Assembly: GCF_014698235.1 (NCBI RefSeq)
Contig: NZ_JACJSP010000001.1
Location: 248,001-312,000, forward strand
Reading direction: 5' to 3'
Source: Limnothrix sp. FACHB-406
GTDB taxonomy: Bacteria; Cyanobacteriota; Cyanobacteriia; CACIAM-69d
Length of the DNA stretch: 64,000 nucleotides
The translations under genes and the position numbers were made by a program. The notes beneath the pieces were generated by a model, which did no database searches, was not told where the DNA came from, and saw only the letters and a program-made list of their open reading frames with translations. This document shows positions 52,394 through 61,237 of the stretch, in pieces. Each line of letters starts with the position of its first letter. Positions within the stretch are counted from its first letter, which is position 1.

Positions 52394-52966
52394 TTAGAGC
52401 AAATTGATCGCCGCGATCGACCGCTCATCCATGGGGTCTGTCTCTATGTATCTGGACAGCACCGATAGAGACTGATGGCCGGTTAACGTCTGGATGGTGG
52501 CCAGCCCTACACCTTTTGCGGCCAATCCAGAGCAAAATCCTCGGCGGGCGGAATAGAGCGATAGGCCCAAGCCGGTTAACTTAGCTCGGATCAGCGCTCG
52601 CCTGAATGCTGCATCCATGGTGCGACGGTGAATTTCTCGATCGGGCGATCGGCGCGATGGGAACATGAGCAGCCCTGGGTCTGGCCGGTAAGCCAGCAAA
52701 TACGGGTGTAACTTCCGCGCGATCGGCACCTCTCGGGTGCGGCCGCATTTGCGCGATCGCCCGCTGAAGACGATCGCCCTCAGCGGCTGGCCACCACTGC
52801 CATAAACGCTGGCTTGGGGCAACCGCAAGATTGCCGTGGGTCGCTCGCCTGTATACCAAGCGATCGCCCAATAAAGTCGATGTGCATTTTCAGAAAATGC
52901 ATCCAAAATCTTAAGAAATAATTGATCTGTTAGAGGCGTAGATCGCCCAGTTCTATTGATTTTCAT
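52394..52966 (-). CDS. Short tyrosine recombinase / integrase
   Basis: A 190-residue protein covering only the catalytic domain. The first Arg box is seen as WYTGERPTAILRL, a beta hairpin with Lys/Arg in GRSRKCGRTREVPI, box II as LYSARRGFCSGLAAKG (the usual HxxR is changed to SARR), GHQSLSVLSRYIETD with the second His and nucleophilic Tyr. It is shorter than usual integrases (about 300-400) and lacks the N-terminal core-binding and arm-binding domains, like several solitary cyanobacterial integrases. It faces away from the gene run at 53151-60523, and probably marks one end of an integrated element. Confidence 0.85.
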   Translation of the reverse strand: MKINRTGRSTPLTDQLFLKILDAFSENAHRLYWAIAWYTGERPTAILRLPQASVYGSGGQPLRAIVFSGRSRKCGRTREVPIARKLHPYLLAYRPDPGLLMFPSRRSPDREIHRRTMDAAFRRALIRAKLTGLGLSLYSARRGFCSGLAAKGVGLATIQTLTGHQSLSVLSRYIETDPMDERSIAAINLL

Positions 52967-53150
52967 ACCTCTTTTTTGCCCTGCCTAACTAATCAGGTAT
53001 CTTGATAAGATCCTTTCAGCTTGCAAAGCTCATAAAGCTTGTTTCATAAGGATCTCAGCTCTTTTCAAAATAGCCTCTTTTGTATAGTTGAGGCAATTTT
53101 TGTATTACTTAAAAACGCATTAGATTACTGATCAGAGTTTGGCATTAAAA

Positions 53151-53453
53151 ATGCTTCTAGACCGCACTCAGATCCCACCTTCGATTGCAACCGTCGAACA
53201 GTTGGCCGTTTGGGCTGGCACTCTGTTGGATAACGTGACCGGCACAAAACAAATCAAAGAGCAAGAAAATTCACTGCTGGTTTACGCGGCTCAATTTCAA
53301 GTTTTTCGGGCGGCCGATGAAACGGTGCGCTGCATCATCAGGCAGTCGATCGAGCTGGATCCTGCCTATGTCGCTGATCAAAGCAAAAAGCTTTGGATGT
53401 TTGCGCGCCCCTTGACCACGGCAGAACTCCCCCTGGGATTCCGAGTTGATTAA
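53151..53453 (+). CDS. Element protein 1, unknown
   Basis: A 100-residue protein from ATG 53151; a TTG at 53139 is the other option. No family recognised. The sequence is mixed alpha/beta with a hydrophobic centre (SLLVYAAQFQVFRAADETVRCIIRQ) and no transmembrane segment. It is the first of the plus-strand run of element genes and is separated from the next by only 27 bases. It could be a small accessory or regulatory protein. Confidence 0.6.
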   Translation: MLLDRTQIPPSIATVEQLAVWAGTLLDNVTGTKQIKEQENSLLVYAAQFQVFRAADETVRCIIRQSIELDPAYVADQSKKLWMFARPLTTAELPLGFRVD

Positions 53454-53480
53454 CGATCGCTAATCTGTCAGGCGATCGCC

Positions 53481-55223
53481 ATGCCCGAAATTCCCTTACC
53501 CGGCTCCATCTTCCCTACTGCCAATAGCGTCGCTGGCCAGCCCAGCAACGAAGATTTGCAGCGGCAGATCGATGATGCATGGTCACGGGGCCGGCCGTGG
53601 GAGGCTCCGTCGCTGGCTCCAGCGCTTAAGCCGATCGTCCCTGCGTTGCCCCCGGCGCTATCGGGGGGCCCGATTAATCCAGTCGGGGGTTCACCATCAT
53701 CGGCCACAAGCGGCCGCCATCCAGGCGATCGGTTACCGGCCCCAACCGGCGGATCGCCGGGTGAGGATCCGGGTACAGGGCCGGGCGATGGGCCCGATGA
53801 GTTCACCATTCCTTACCGAAAATCTAAAATCAGGTTTACCGTCTGGATGGCCGAAGCGATTTATGACCCCAAAGACAAAATCTATGATTTTGGGGGCTGG
53901 TCTTTCTTTTCGAGTCGCATCACCGATCTGCCGGCCGGGCCCTATCGCTTCCGAATCACGCCTATGGAGCCGGAATACGCCGGCCGCTACCGATCGCCCC
54001 CGAGTGGTGCAAAACGTCTCTACGAAGCCGTGCCCTTAGACCCCACCGCTCGCACCGTCCAACTGGCGTTCGCATCCTGGGGCTGCATTGCGGCGATCGA
54101 GATCGTCTCCAGCGAGGATCCCGATAGCACCCCGGTTCCTGATTTTCCTGATTTTCCCAGTGGTGACGGCTTTACCATCAACAGCCCGCCAATCCGCACA
54201 CCCCCTAACCGGGCCCTACCGCCGCTTGCCTTTCCGCCCGGTTCTACTGGTCGCTTTCCCGGAGGTGGATCCGTGTCTCAGTGTCGTTTTGAGAAGGCTA
54301 ATCTCGATAAGATTTTGAAAAACCAAGACGATATTCTGAAGCGTCTTGGGCCTGAAATCAAAAGTAAGAAGGGCGGTGAATACGGGCTGTCTGGTGCAGT
54401 TCAAAACGTTCAGAAGATGCAATGGCTCAACCAAACACTAAACGTTTTGAGCGTATTTTTTAGCCTGCATAACGCTTTGATGTTATCTCGTAATCTGACT
54501 GAATCGGTAACGGGATTGTTGGACGTTGGTTTGCAAGCGTTTATGAGAGTTTTTCGGCTATCGGATCCCGATGAAGATGCTCAAATTGATGTAGCAGACC
54601 TGATCAGCAAAGGTTGGCAAGCTTTGATGATTGATGTGTTCGGTAAAGAGCAATGGATTTTGATTCAAGCCAAAATCGATGCTGCTAATCGCATTTTGCA
54701 AAGTGCCAGCAACGTTTATTTCAATGTTCAATCAATTTTTGATGGGACTAGAGGGCTGATTGAAATTGCGACTAATAATGTTAGTCGCATTGGCAATGCT
54801 TTAAAGAAATCAAGAATTGTTGGTGAGAATGATTATAAATGGATGCCAACGGGCATCAATGCAAACTCAGGTAGGATTCAAAAGCTGTATGACACAATTA
54901 ATAACGCAACTGAATTGACCGATGTGCTAACAGGAATTGCGGGTGAGGTCGTTAACATTAGCGATGAATCGCGCGAGTTGGCCAAGGCTCAGGCGGAGTT
55001 AACCAAGCAGCTTTCAGGCGCTCAGGAAATCCTAAATAAGGAGGACTTGCCTGAAGGCGAGATCCGACCTGTTGGCTCTGGCTTCAATCCTGAAAACGTG
55101 CCACAGACTCTAATTGCTGAGTCGGCCAAAAAAGCGAGTGAGGCAAGCGATATCTCGGCGCTTGACCTTTTTAGCGACGACGCGCCTTGGGAATTCCTGG
55201 GCGATCCACCGCCTAAGGGGTAG
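53481..55223 (+). CDS. Element protein 2, Pro-rich mosaic protein
   Basis: 580 residues, no recognised family. Residues 1-110 are Pro/Gly-rich and probably disordered. Residues about 110-215 form a beta-rich domain (RFTVWMAEAIYDPKDKIYDF). A second Pro-rich linker leads to a helical C-terminal half (about 270-580) with a coiled-coil start (LDKILKNQDDILKRLG), the block NNVSRIGNALKKSRIVG-ENDYKWMP and the tail VPQTLIAESAKKASEASD. It is a paralogue of the next gene in this layout and in these blocks. The DNA of the C-terminal half is much more AT-rich than the first half. An extended structural protein of a virus-like particle or surface fibre is possible but unproven. Confidence 0.75.
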   Translation: MPEIPLPGSIFPTANSVAGQPSNEDLQRQIDDAWSRGRPWEAPSLAPALKPIVPALPPALSGGPINPVGGSPSSATSGRHPGDRLPAPTGGSPGEDPGTGPGDGPDEFTIPYRKSKIRFTVWMAEAIYDPKDKIYDFGGWSFFSSRITDLPAGPYRFRITPMEPEYAGRYRSPPSGAKRLYEAVPLDPTARTVQLAFASWGCIAAIEIVSSEDPDSTPVPDFPDFPSGDGFTINSPPIRTPPNRALPPLAFPPGSTGRFPGGGSVSQCRFEKANLDKILKNQDDILKRLGPEIKSKKGGEYGLSGAVQNVQKMQWLNQTLNVLSVFFSLHNALMLSRNLTESVTGLLDVGLQAFMRVFRLSDPDEDAQIDVADLISKGWQALMIDVFGKEQWILIQAKIDAANRILQSASNVYFNVQSIFDGTRGLIEIATNNVSRIGNALKKSRIVGENDYKWMPTGINANSGRIQKLYDTINNATELTDVLTGIAGEVVNISDESRELAKAQAELTKQLSGAQEILNKEDLPEGEIRPVGSGFNPENVPQTLIAESAKKASEASDISALDLFSDDAPWEFLGDPPPKG

Positions 55224-55230
55224 ACCAATC

Positions 55231-57351
55231 ATGGGTGTATCCTCTCTCGACAGCCCTGAAGGCTACAGAGTCCTAAATGATCCGATTTTGCGATCGGGTG
55301 CTCAGGCCAGACCGATCGGAGAGCCGATCAAAATCCCCCTACCACCCGTGCCCATCCCATCGGGCGGTGGCCGCGGCGGGGATGATTTGGATCCGGCTCC
55401 GTCCAGGGCTAACGATGACTTAGACCCGGCCCCGCCCAGGCCGGAAGATATCCCGCCGCCACCAGCCGCACCAGCTCCACCACCCACAAACCCGTGGGAT
55501 TTTTTGCCCGATTGGTTGAGATCGCCCCCGGCGCTGCCGTCGATCGCCCTACCGCAATTGCCACCGCTCCCGGATTGGCCAGCCTGGCCCGGGCCGCCGG
55601 CTGTGCCCATGGGCTGGCCTAAACCTGGCATCCGGCCGCCTAGTGATGCGCTGCCAAAACCGACCGGTGCATCACCCTCGGCCGCAAAACCGGCCGACAT
55701 CCCGGGGGAACCGGGAGAGAGAGCGCCGATCGGCTCATCGGCTCGGCCCTACTGGGTTGCCTATGAGTGGTGGAGGACGGCCTATGAGCGATATAACCCG
55801 GCTACTCGTAAATTTCGATTCACGCACTGGGGTATATCGGGCCGTGGGGTCTTAACTCTGCAAGGGCCTCTTACCGTGGTGCGAGTGCCGATTTTGACAA
55901 GCATTAGGGCTAATTATGACCCCGATGCGCTGCCAAGTGAGTGGCAAGACATCTATATTCGGGATGGCGCTGGCCGTACTCATTACTTGGTTGATGGGGC
56001 ATACTTTGGGGCGGCCTCATGGGCGATCACGGCTGTGGATGGCCTGCCTGAGCCATGGTTACCCGATCGGCAACCCAAACCACCTCAGCCAGGGGTAGAC
56101 CCCTACCCCTCTCGGAATCCAGCACCTGTGCTTGGTCGCCCGGCCGCCATTCCCCAGCCAGCTATCCCCCAACCGGACGATCGCCCCGATGTGCCAGCCC
56201 TGCCCACCCCAGTTCCAGGGGCGGCGAACCCCCCGATTGAGATCCCGCTCCCGGCCAATATTCCGGTAGACAAACCGGCCGCCCTTGATACGCCCTTTGC
56301 ACCTGGACTCGCGGGCGCTCCGGGCATTCCTACCCTTCCGGGCCTGCCATTGATCGGCTCGCCTTTCCCGGCGATCGGCTCACCAGCCATTCCATCGGAT
56401 GCGCCCAAGGCCGGTTACGGCCCCAGCGCGGCGATCGTCTGTCGATTCCAGGCGATCGACCTTTCTGAGATTCTGCGCACCAACGATCGGGCCTTGGCCG
56501 CAATCGGCAGTATTGAGCTGGTTGGGCCCATGCAGGGGATGACCCTAACCAAGCGGATCGAGACCATTAGGCGGCGGTTTGAAATTCAGCAAGCGCAATT
56601 TTCTTTCGTCAATTTACTCGAAATTCACAATGGTTTAATTCAATCATCCGATTTTCTTGAATCAGTAACTAATACCTTTTCCGGTTTCCTGAATAACTTC
56701 ATTAGCGAATTTAGTTTAACTGCTACTGATGACTTGACCGCGCCACCTGATTTTGCAGAGACCATTCAACAAAGTTTCACAAGCTTTGTTAATGCGTTGA
56801 TTGGTCAAGAAAATTGGGCTAACTTTCTATCAAAACTACTGAATCAGAATCGGATTGTTACCAGTTCTGCCAACTTATTCAGTAGCCTTTCTACCAATTT
56901 CCAGGGCACTAATGCCGTCGCTGAGGTGCTAACAAACAACGTCAGTAGAATTGGCAATGCATTGAAAAGGTCAAGAATTGCTGGTGAAAATGATTATAAA
57001 TGGATGCCCGTGGGAATTACGGGCTTGATTGGTCGATCAATTTTGCTCTTTGGTGCTCTAACGGGTAGTGGTGTTGTAGAACTGCCAGATTTAACAACTC
57101 TATTTGGCAAAAAACCGTTATCGATTGATGAAGAGACCTTGTTGCTGGCTCAAAATCAGCAAGATTTCAGAGCGCAAATTGCTAACGCAGAGGAACCGAT
57201 TAAGGATGAAAACTATAACCCAGATTTGCCAAGACCGATTGGCAAGGCAGCACAGGAAGATAATGTGCCACAAACATTAATGAATGAAGCGGCTAAGAAA
57301 GCCAGTAAGGCGAGCGATTTAAGTCCCGATGATTTGGAATTTGGAGATTAA
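55231..57351 (+). CDS. Element protein 3, paralogue of protein 2
   Basis: 706 residues from ATG 55231, eight bases after the previous stop. The layout is the same as in protein 2: long Pro-rich regions (about 20-160 and 285-400), a beta-rich middle (YWVAYEWWRTAYERYNPATRKFRFTHWG), a CRF-x5-LSEILRTND helix start, then a helical half with LTNNVSRIGNALKRSRIAG-ENDYKWMPVGI and tail NVPQTLMNEAAKKASKASD. The C-terminal half is again AT-rich. Duplication followed by divergence of the Pro-rich and middle parts is the likely history. Function unknown. Confidence 0.75.
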   Translation: MGVSSLDSPEGYRVLNDPILRSGAQARPIGEPIKIPLPPVPIPSGGGRGGDDLDPAPSRANDDLDPAPPRPEDIPPPPAAPAPPPTNPWDFLPDWLRSPPALPSIALPQLPPLPDWPAWPGPPAVPMGWPKPGIRPPSDALPKPTGASPSAAKPADIPGEPGERAPIGSSARPYWVAYEWWRTAYERYNPATRKFRFTHWGISGRGVLTLQGPLTVVRVPILTSIRANYDPDALPSEWQDIYIRDGAGRTHYLVDGAYFGAASWAITAVDGLPEPWLPDRQPKPPQPGVDPYPSRNPAPVLGRPAAIPQPAIPQPDDRPDVPALPTPVPGAANPPIEIPLPANIPVDKPAALDTPFAPGLAGAPGIPTLPGLPLIGSPFPAIGSPAIPSDAPKAGYGPSAAIVCRFQAIDLSEILRTNDRALAAIGSIELVGPMQGMTLTKRIETIRRRFEIQQAQFSFVNLLEIHNGLIQSSDFLESVTNTFSGFLNNFISEFSLTATDDLTAPPDFAETIQQSFTSFVNALIGQENWANFLSKLLNQNRIVTSSANLFSSLSTNFQGTNAVAEVLTNNVSRIGNALKRSRIAGENDYKWMPVGITGLIGRSILLFGALTGSGVVELPDLTTLFGKKPLSIDEETLLLAQNQQDFRAQIANAEEPIKDENYNPDLPRPIGKAAQEDNVPQTLMNEAAKKASKASDLSPDDLEFGD

Positions 57352-57353
57352 TT

Positions 57354-58229
57354 ATGCCAACACCTAACCGTTTCCCCTCAGACCAATTACCTAAGAATTT
57401 TTCCCCGACTGAACACTTTCAGGATCAAGTGAAGCGGTTAGTTAATCCCGAAGTGGCTCGTTATTTTCGCGACGTTGGCGATGAGTCTTGGACTCCCGGC
57501 CAAAATGGCGATCTGTCAAAGAGTCCTAGAGCGTCGATCCGACTGGCTTGCTCCCATCTCGAACCCGACACGATCGACCTAACGATCGGGCGGTTGATTT
57601 TGTTTTACCTGGTGACCAGACGTGATGAGCTTGTGAATCCACCGATTTACGGTTTGCCAATCCCTGGGTTTCAGCAGTCGGTTAAATTTTTGCCCCAAAT
57701 CTCCCTGTTTTTTCGGGAAAGCCGTCAGGATCTTGAACCTGGTCAGACCCCGATTACGGGTGAGGTTTCGTTTCGATTGAAATCGGGTGAGTCGCTCTCG
57801 GAATCGGCTTTAGAGGCGATCGGTCGCAGAATCAAATCAGAGTTCCCACCTGGTGCGGAAAGTCATTGGCAGAAAGGCCGCGATTGCATGGCCTACCGTG
57901 ACTTGGAACGCAACCCACCCATTCAGCTCAAAATCCTTTGCGCCTCAAAAGCTGCTGGGCGCGACATGGTGGAGGCGATTTTTCGAGTTTTGGGGGAGGC
58001 TCCCGACTGGTCTAAGGCCCACTTCAGCCAAAACGAACAGGAAGGGACGGCCTACCCGGTGGTTCCTGGCTCCGATACGGTGCTGGGGCGATCGCGCAAA
58101 TTGCCACGACGGCGGCCCATGGCCAGGGTGAAGCTCCAATATGCCGTGGCGCACATCTGGCCTGTCCCTGTCCCCATTCCGATTTATGACACAACGGGGC
58201 GGTTTGGGGCCGCGCTGGTTAGGGGGTAG
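57354..58229 (+). CDS. Element protein 4, unknown
   Basis: 291 residues starting two bases after the previous stop, so it is surely co-transcribed. No family recognised. The N-terminal third is helical (FQDQVKRLVNPEVARYFRDVGD); the remainder is beta-rich (FLPQISLFFRESRQDLEPGQTPITGEVSFRLKSGESLS). A basic patch PRRRPMARVKLQYAVAHIWPVPVPIPI lies near the C terminus. No nuclease, ATPase or membrane motif is present. It may be a structural or assembly protein of the element. Confidence 0.7.
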   Translation: MPTPNRFPSDQLPKNFSPTEHFQDQVKRLVNPEVARYFRDVGDESWTPGQNGDLSKSPRASIRLACSHLEPDTIDLTIGRLILFYLVTRRDELVNPPIYGLPIPGFQQSVKFLPQISLFFRESRQDLEPGQTPITGEVSFRLKSGESLSESALEAIGRRIKSEFPPGAESHWQKGRDCMAYRDLERNPPIQLKILCASKAAGRDMVEAIFRVLGEAPDWSKAHFSQNEQEGTAYPVVPGSDTVLGRSRKLPRRRPMARVKLQYAVAHIWPVPVPIPIYDTTGRFGAALVRG

Positions 58230-58379
58230 TGATGCCTGTGCGGCGATCGCCTGTACCCAAGCCCGATCGGCCGGAGTTTGCGAGGAGACCTATTAGGTTT
58301 CCGGCTGTTTTTTGGAGTTCCAAGTGGGGTCAGACTGAGAGCAGAATTCAATCACGCACCTGCTTTCAGGGCTTAGGTA

Positions 58380-58739
58380 ATGGCTAACTCGCTCGTTCAA
58401 AAGATGCTTGAGGATAAACCGGGACTGATCTTCGCAGACGGCGAATGGATCGGTGTCAAGGTTGCTGATCTGCTGGGCCCCGTAACCGTACCTACTTCGG
58501 CGGAGGCCATTGGAGATGACCTTTTGATGGGTCTCTTGTATCGCCTGATGGAGGTGGTCTCCAAGGCCGAAGATGCATGGGTTCCGCCTGCTGGCACTAA
58601 AAAGGTCAACTCCCTATCGGTGGTTGAATCTACGTCCTTGCAACAAATTGCGCCAGGCGTTCGGGGTGTGATCAACCAAGCCACGATCCGAGTGGTGCAG
58701 CCGGTTGAAATGCAGCAAGTCGAAGCGGTTCGGTCTTAA
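58380..58739 (+). CDS. Element protein 5, unknown
   Basis: 119 residues. No family recognised. The sequence starts MANSLVQKMLEDKPGLIFADGEW, with a helical centre and a beta-rich C-terminal third (VRGVINQATIRVVQPVEMQQVEAV). It is preceded by 150 non-coding bases, longer than other gaps in the run, so a new transcript or a strong translation start may lie here. It stands directly before protein 6, the best candidate for an abundant structural protein. Confidence 0.6.
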   Translation: MANSLVQKMLEDKPGLIFADGEWIGVKVADLLGPVTVPTSAEAIGDDLLMGLLYRLMEVVSKAEDAWVPPAGTKKVNSLSVVESTSLQQIAPGVRGVINQATIRVVQPVEMQQVEAVRS

Positions 58740-58807
58740 GGATTGAGTGGGTTTGACGGCATCAAACCCGCTCTATGACTGTTTTTTTTAAGTGGTAGGG
58801 CAAGACA

Positions 58808-59350
58808 ATGCGCAAGCGACGGTTTAATCGGATCAAGCAAGCAATTAAAAACGGGGCTACTGGCGGATACCTGACTAAGTACCTCAGTTATCAGTCCGGG
58901 TCCAGCCCGCTCACGATTACCAAGGTGGTAGATCGTAAAGGCACGATCAAGAAGGCTCTAAATCCTTTTGGTGACGCTGCTACTGTGCCGGTGTCTCTAC
59001 TGGTGTCTTTTACGGGCCGAGCGGCCGCGGCTCAGGCGGGCTTCGGGGTTACTGATACCATCCTGGCTCTTGATGATGTTGACGCTTCAACGGTCAAAAA
59101 TCGGGGCTTTTTGCCGGCCAAGGCTGTTTTGACTGAGCGGTCGTCTGGATCGGCCCCTAAAGTCAGCGGAATCACGGGGTTATCTTACAAAAAACCAACC
59201 AGCAGCGATTCTTTCACTTTGCCTTTTGGTCAGGTCACGGGGGAGGGTGAGTTTGAGCGTCAGGCCGTTATCGTCGCTGCCGTGACGGCTGCATCTTCCC
59301 CAACCAACATCAAATCGGTCAGCTTTAAGCCTGAGCGAATGTACTCGTAA
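58808..59350 (+). CDS. Element protein 6, candidate major structural protein
   Basis: 180 residues. No family recognised. A very basic N terminus (MRKRRFNRIKQAIKNG) is followed by Ser/Thr/Ala/Gly-rich, beta-strand-like sequence without Trp or Cys, ending PTNIKSVSFKPERMYS. Composition and position in the middle of a gene run resemble small coat or capsid-type proteins that bind nucleic acid through a basic tail. This is a composition argument only. It starts 68 bases after protein 5 and ends two bases before protein 7. Confidence 0.6.
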   Translation: MRKRRFNRIKQAIKNGATGGYLTKYLSYQSGSSPLTITKVVDRKGTIKKALNPFGDAATVPVSLLVSFTGRAAAAQAGFGVTDTILALDDVDASTVKNRGFLPAKAVLTERSSGSAPKVSGITGLSYKKPTSSDSFTLPFGQVTGEGEFERQAVIVAAVTAASSPTNIKSVSFKPERMYS

Positions 59351-59352
59351 CG

Positions 59353-59604
59353 ATGCGTTATCTGGAGCCGCTGGAAGACTGCTTTCGGCCTGAGCTGGTC
59401 TGTCTCCCCGAGTTGGAGGACAGCGACATTTTGGCAGCCTGCCAGCAGCTCTGGACGATCAATCAGGCGCTCGATCAATTTCTGTACGGCAATCTGAGCG
59501 AAAGTGATTTTTGCGACATTTTGGAGGCCAACGGCCAACAGATGGATGATTACCTGGCGATCGCGATCGCCAACACAGAATTGATCGGGCTGGATTTAAC
59601 TTAG
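59353..59604 (+). CDS. Element protein 7, small acidic protein
   Basis: 83 residues, starting two bases after protein 6. Acidic, helical, with many Asp/Glu/Gln (LPELEDSDILAACQQLWTINQALDQFLYGNLSESDF). No family recognised. The tight spacing suggests that translation is coupled to protein 6, as for an assembly chaperone or partner. Confidence 0.6.
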   Translation: MRYLEPLEDCFRPELVCLPELEDSDILAACQQLWTINQALDQFLYGNLSESDFCDILEANGQQMDDYLAIAIANTELIGLDLT

Positions 59605-59617
59605 GGGCGAGATCGGC

Positions 59618-60154
59618 ATGGGCTGGGACTTCCTGGGGTTGCATGAACTGGATTTGCTGGCTAGCAACGCCTGGGAATTTCCTTTCCTGGTGCTGCCGGT
59701 GTCGCCGCTCGATCACTTTGCGGTGCGGGTGACCTATGTTGCTGGGATTGTGATCGTTGCCGGTAAGCAGCGCTACCCCACGATCACGGGATTACTTGGG
59801 CAGTTCCTCAAGGAACCGGGCCTGGCTGATAGCTATCAAGTTCAGACCCATCGCCTGTCATTTGAACAAGACCAATCAATCGTTTTTAACTTTGGCCCCC
59901 AAGGCCATACTTACGACGAAAGCACGGGCCAAACCGTGGCCGGGTCTACGATATGGCAACGCGACGGGGCGGGCAATCTCGAGCTGCGGACGGCGGTAGA
60001 AACCTGGATCGGGGTTAAGGCCGTGCCCAAAAAACGCGGGGTTAAGCCAGTCACGATCCTTACTTCCACAGGCGAGCAAGTCACTCGATATCCCTGGTGG
60101 TATGACACTGAGCGATCGAAATTCACGATCCAGGTTGAAATTTACACGGAGTAA
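59618..60154 (+). CDS. Element protein 8, unknown beta-rich protein
   Basis: 178 residues, 13 bases after protein 7. No family recognised. The protein is beta-strand-rich (FAVRVTYVAGIVIVAGKQRYPTITG, SIVFNFGPQGHTY, KFTIQVEIYTE) with aromatic residues at the strands and no membrane segment or catalytic motif. The overall pattern would suit a virion or fibre protein, but this is an inference from composition and context. Confidence 0.65.
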   Translation: MGWDFLGLHELDLLASNAWEFPFLVLPVSPLDHFAVRVTYVAGIVIVAGKQRYPTITGLLGQFLKEPGLADSYQVQTHRLSFEQDQSIVFNFGPQGHTYDESTGQTVAGSTIWQRDGAGNLELRTAVETWIGVKAVPKKRGVKPVTILTSTGEQVTRYPWWYDTERSKFTIQVEIYTE

Positions 60155-60160
60155 CAGGCG

Positions 60161-60523
60161 ATGGATGCTGTGGGTTTCTTGAGCGATCGGCTAAAGCATT
60201 TAGAAGAAACGGTGAATCAGGGCGATCGCGCGATTTTGCTCGAGCTGGGTGAAATTCGTGAAAAGTTGGGGGGTGTCACTGGCCTGACGGATCAGGTGAA
60301 CGACATCGATGGCCGGGTGAACGCGATCGAACAGTTGTTGGCCCGGGCCGGTGAAACGGGATTGGTGTTGGCGGCCCGGGCCGCCCGGGCGGCCCAAGCC
60401 ATGCCCGGGGGCTGGCGCGGTTGGGGCCTGCTGGTCTTGGCCGGTGCGATCGCGGTTGATTTGCTGGTGGATCTGTTGGGCTGGGGGGAGCTGCTGCGGG
60501 CGATCGCTCACCGGCTGTTTTAA
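60161..60523 (+). CDS. Element protein 9, coiled coil with C-terminal membrane anchor
   Basis: 120 residues, six bases after protein 8. Residues 1-65 form a heptad-patterned coiled coil (FLSDRLKHLEETVNQGDRAILLELGEIREKL and VNDIDGRVNAIEQLLA). Residues about 88-110 are a single transmembrane helix (WGLLVLAGAIAVDLLVDLLGW). It could tether the element's product to the membrane, or be a holin-like or spanin-like protein. It is the last gene of the plus-strand run, convergent with the DUF6788-like gene. Confidence 0.65.
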   Translation: MDAVGFLSDRLKHLEETVNQGDRAILLELGEIREKLGGVTGLTDQVNDIDGRVNAIEQLLARAGETGLVLAARAARAAQAMPGGWRGWGLLVLAGAIAVDLLVDLLGWGELLRAIAHRLF

Positions 60524-60533
60524 ACTTCGCAGC

Positions 60534-60965
60534 TCAACCGTCGGTAATTTTGCCCAGATAAGTCGATCGCAGTTTGCCTGCCGATCGCCATCGCAGATAC
60601 AGATACGGCCCATGGCGGCCAATTTTTTTTAGCTCGAAATATCCACCGCTCGGTTGTGCCGATTTTTCGGCTTTTCCACAACTTAGGGAGCGGTTTTCTT
60701 GGGTTTCGGCGGGGGTTTGCTCCCTAAGAGCTTGGGACAATCCCGCGATCGCATCCTGCAATAACAGCAGCTCCGAGGGGGATAGTTTGGCGGCGGCCTG
60801 GATGGCGATCGACAACCGATCGATCTTTCGATCGGCTTCCGGTGGTGCAGGTGGTGCGGTTGGTGCAGGCCCCCAACTGGGGTCAAGCTCCCTGCTTTTG
60901 CGATCGGGCTTCAATTCTGCCGAAATTGGGATGTTCCCAAAACCTAATGCGAGCTGCTCTCTCAT
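60534..60965 (-). CDS. DUF6788-like protein
   Basis: About 143 residues from ATG 60965; a TTG at 61016 would extend it into the terminator region. The N-terminal half is helical and Pro-rich (PSWGPAPTAPPAPPEADRKIDRLS). The C-terminal segment GGYFELKKIGRHGPYLYLRWRSAGKLRSTYLGK matches a small beta-hairpin domain found in many archaeal and bacterial mobile-element proteins (DUF6788), often next to recombinases. Function unknown, probable nucleic-acid contact. It lies downstream of the repressor pair but beyond a strong hairpin. Confidence 0.65.
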   Translation of the reverse strand: MREQLALGFGNIPISAELKPDRKSRELDPSWGPAPTAPPAPPEADRKIDRLSIAIQAAAKLSPSELLLLQDAIAGLSQALREQTPAETQENRSLSCGKAEKSAQPSGGYFELKKIGRHGPYLYLRWRSAGKLRSTYLGKITDG

Positions 60966-61014
60966 TTCTCCCGGGGTAGAATTACCAAACCACAGAGCCT
61001 TTTCACAACTAAGC

Positions 61015-61053
61015 AAAACGAGCGATCGCGTCGGGCGATCGCTCGTTTTTTTT
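61015..61053. terminator. Strong intrinsic terminator built on HIP1 sites
   Basis: acgagcgatcg (61018-61028) pairs perfectly with cgatcgctcgt (61036-61046). It is followed on the plus strand by tttttttt and on the minus strand by TTTTGC. It separates the DUF6788-like gene from the repressor pair. Confidence 0.75.
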
Positions 61054-61058
61054 GGGCG

Positions 61059-61232
61059 CTACTCGGTTGGGGTCGGCGGATCTTCAGGTGCGAGCGTTTC
61101 TACAGTTTCCTGCCACTCCGCGAGAACTTGCTCTAAATTGCTCAGACGATCCTTGAGGCGCTGCTCCCTCTGCTCCAGGCGCTCTCTGTCTAATTGGCAA
61201 TCCTCAATCTGATCTCGCAATTCCGCAATCAA
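61059..61232 (-). CDS. Small coiled-coil protein coupled to the RHH gene
   Basis: About 57 residues from a TTG at 61232, or 60 from a CTG at 61241 that overlaps the stop of the RHH gene. The product is one long charged coiled coil (IAELRDQIEDCQLDRERLEQREQRLKDRLSNLEQVL) with an acidic tail. The longer frame to 61445 overlaps the repressor and looks non-coding in its first half. A dimerisation partner or transposition accessory is possible. Confidence 0.5.
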   Translation of the reverse strand: MIAELRDQIEDCQLDRERLEQREQRLKDRLSNLEQVLAEWQETVETLAPEDPPTPTE

Positions 61233-61237
61233 GTAGC

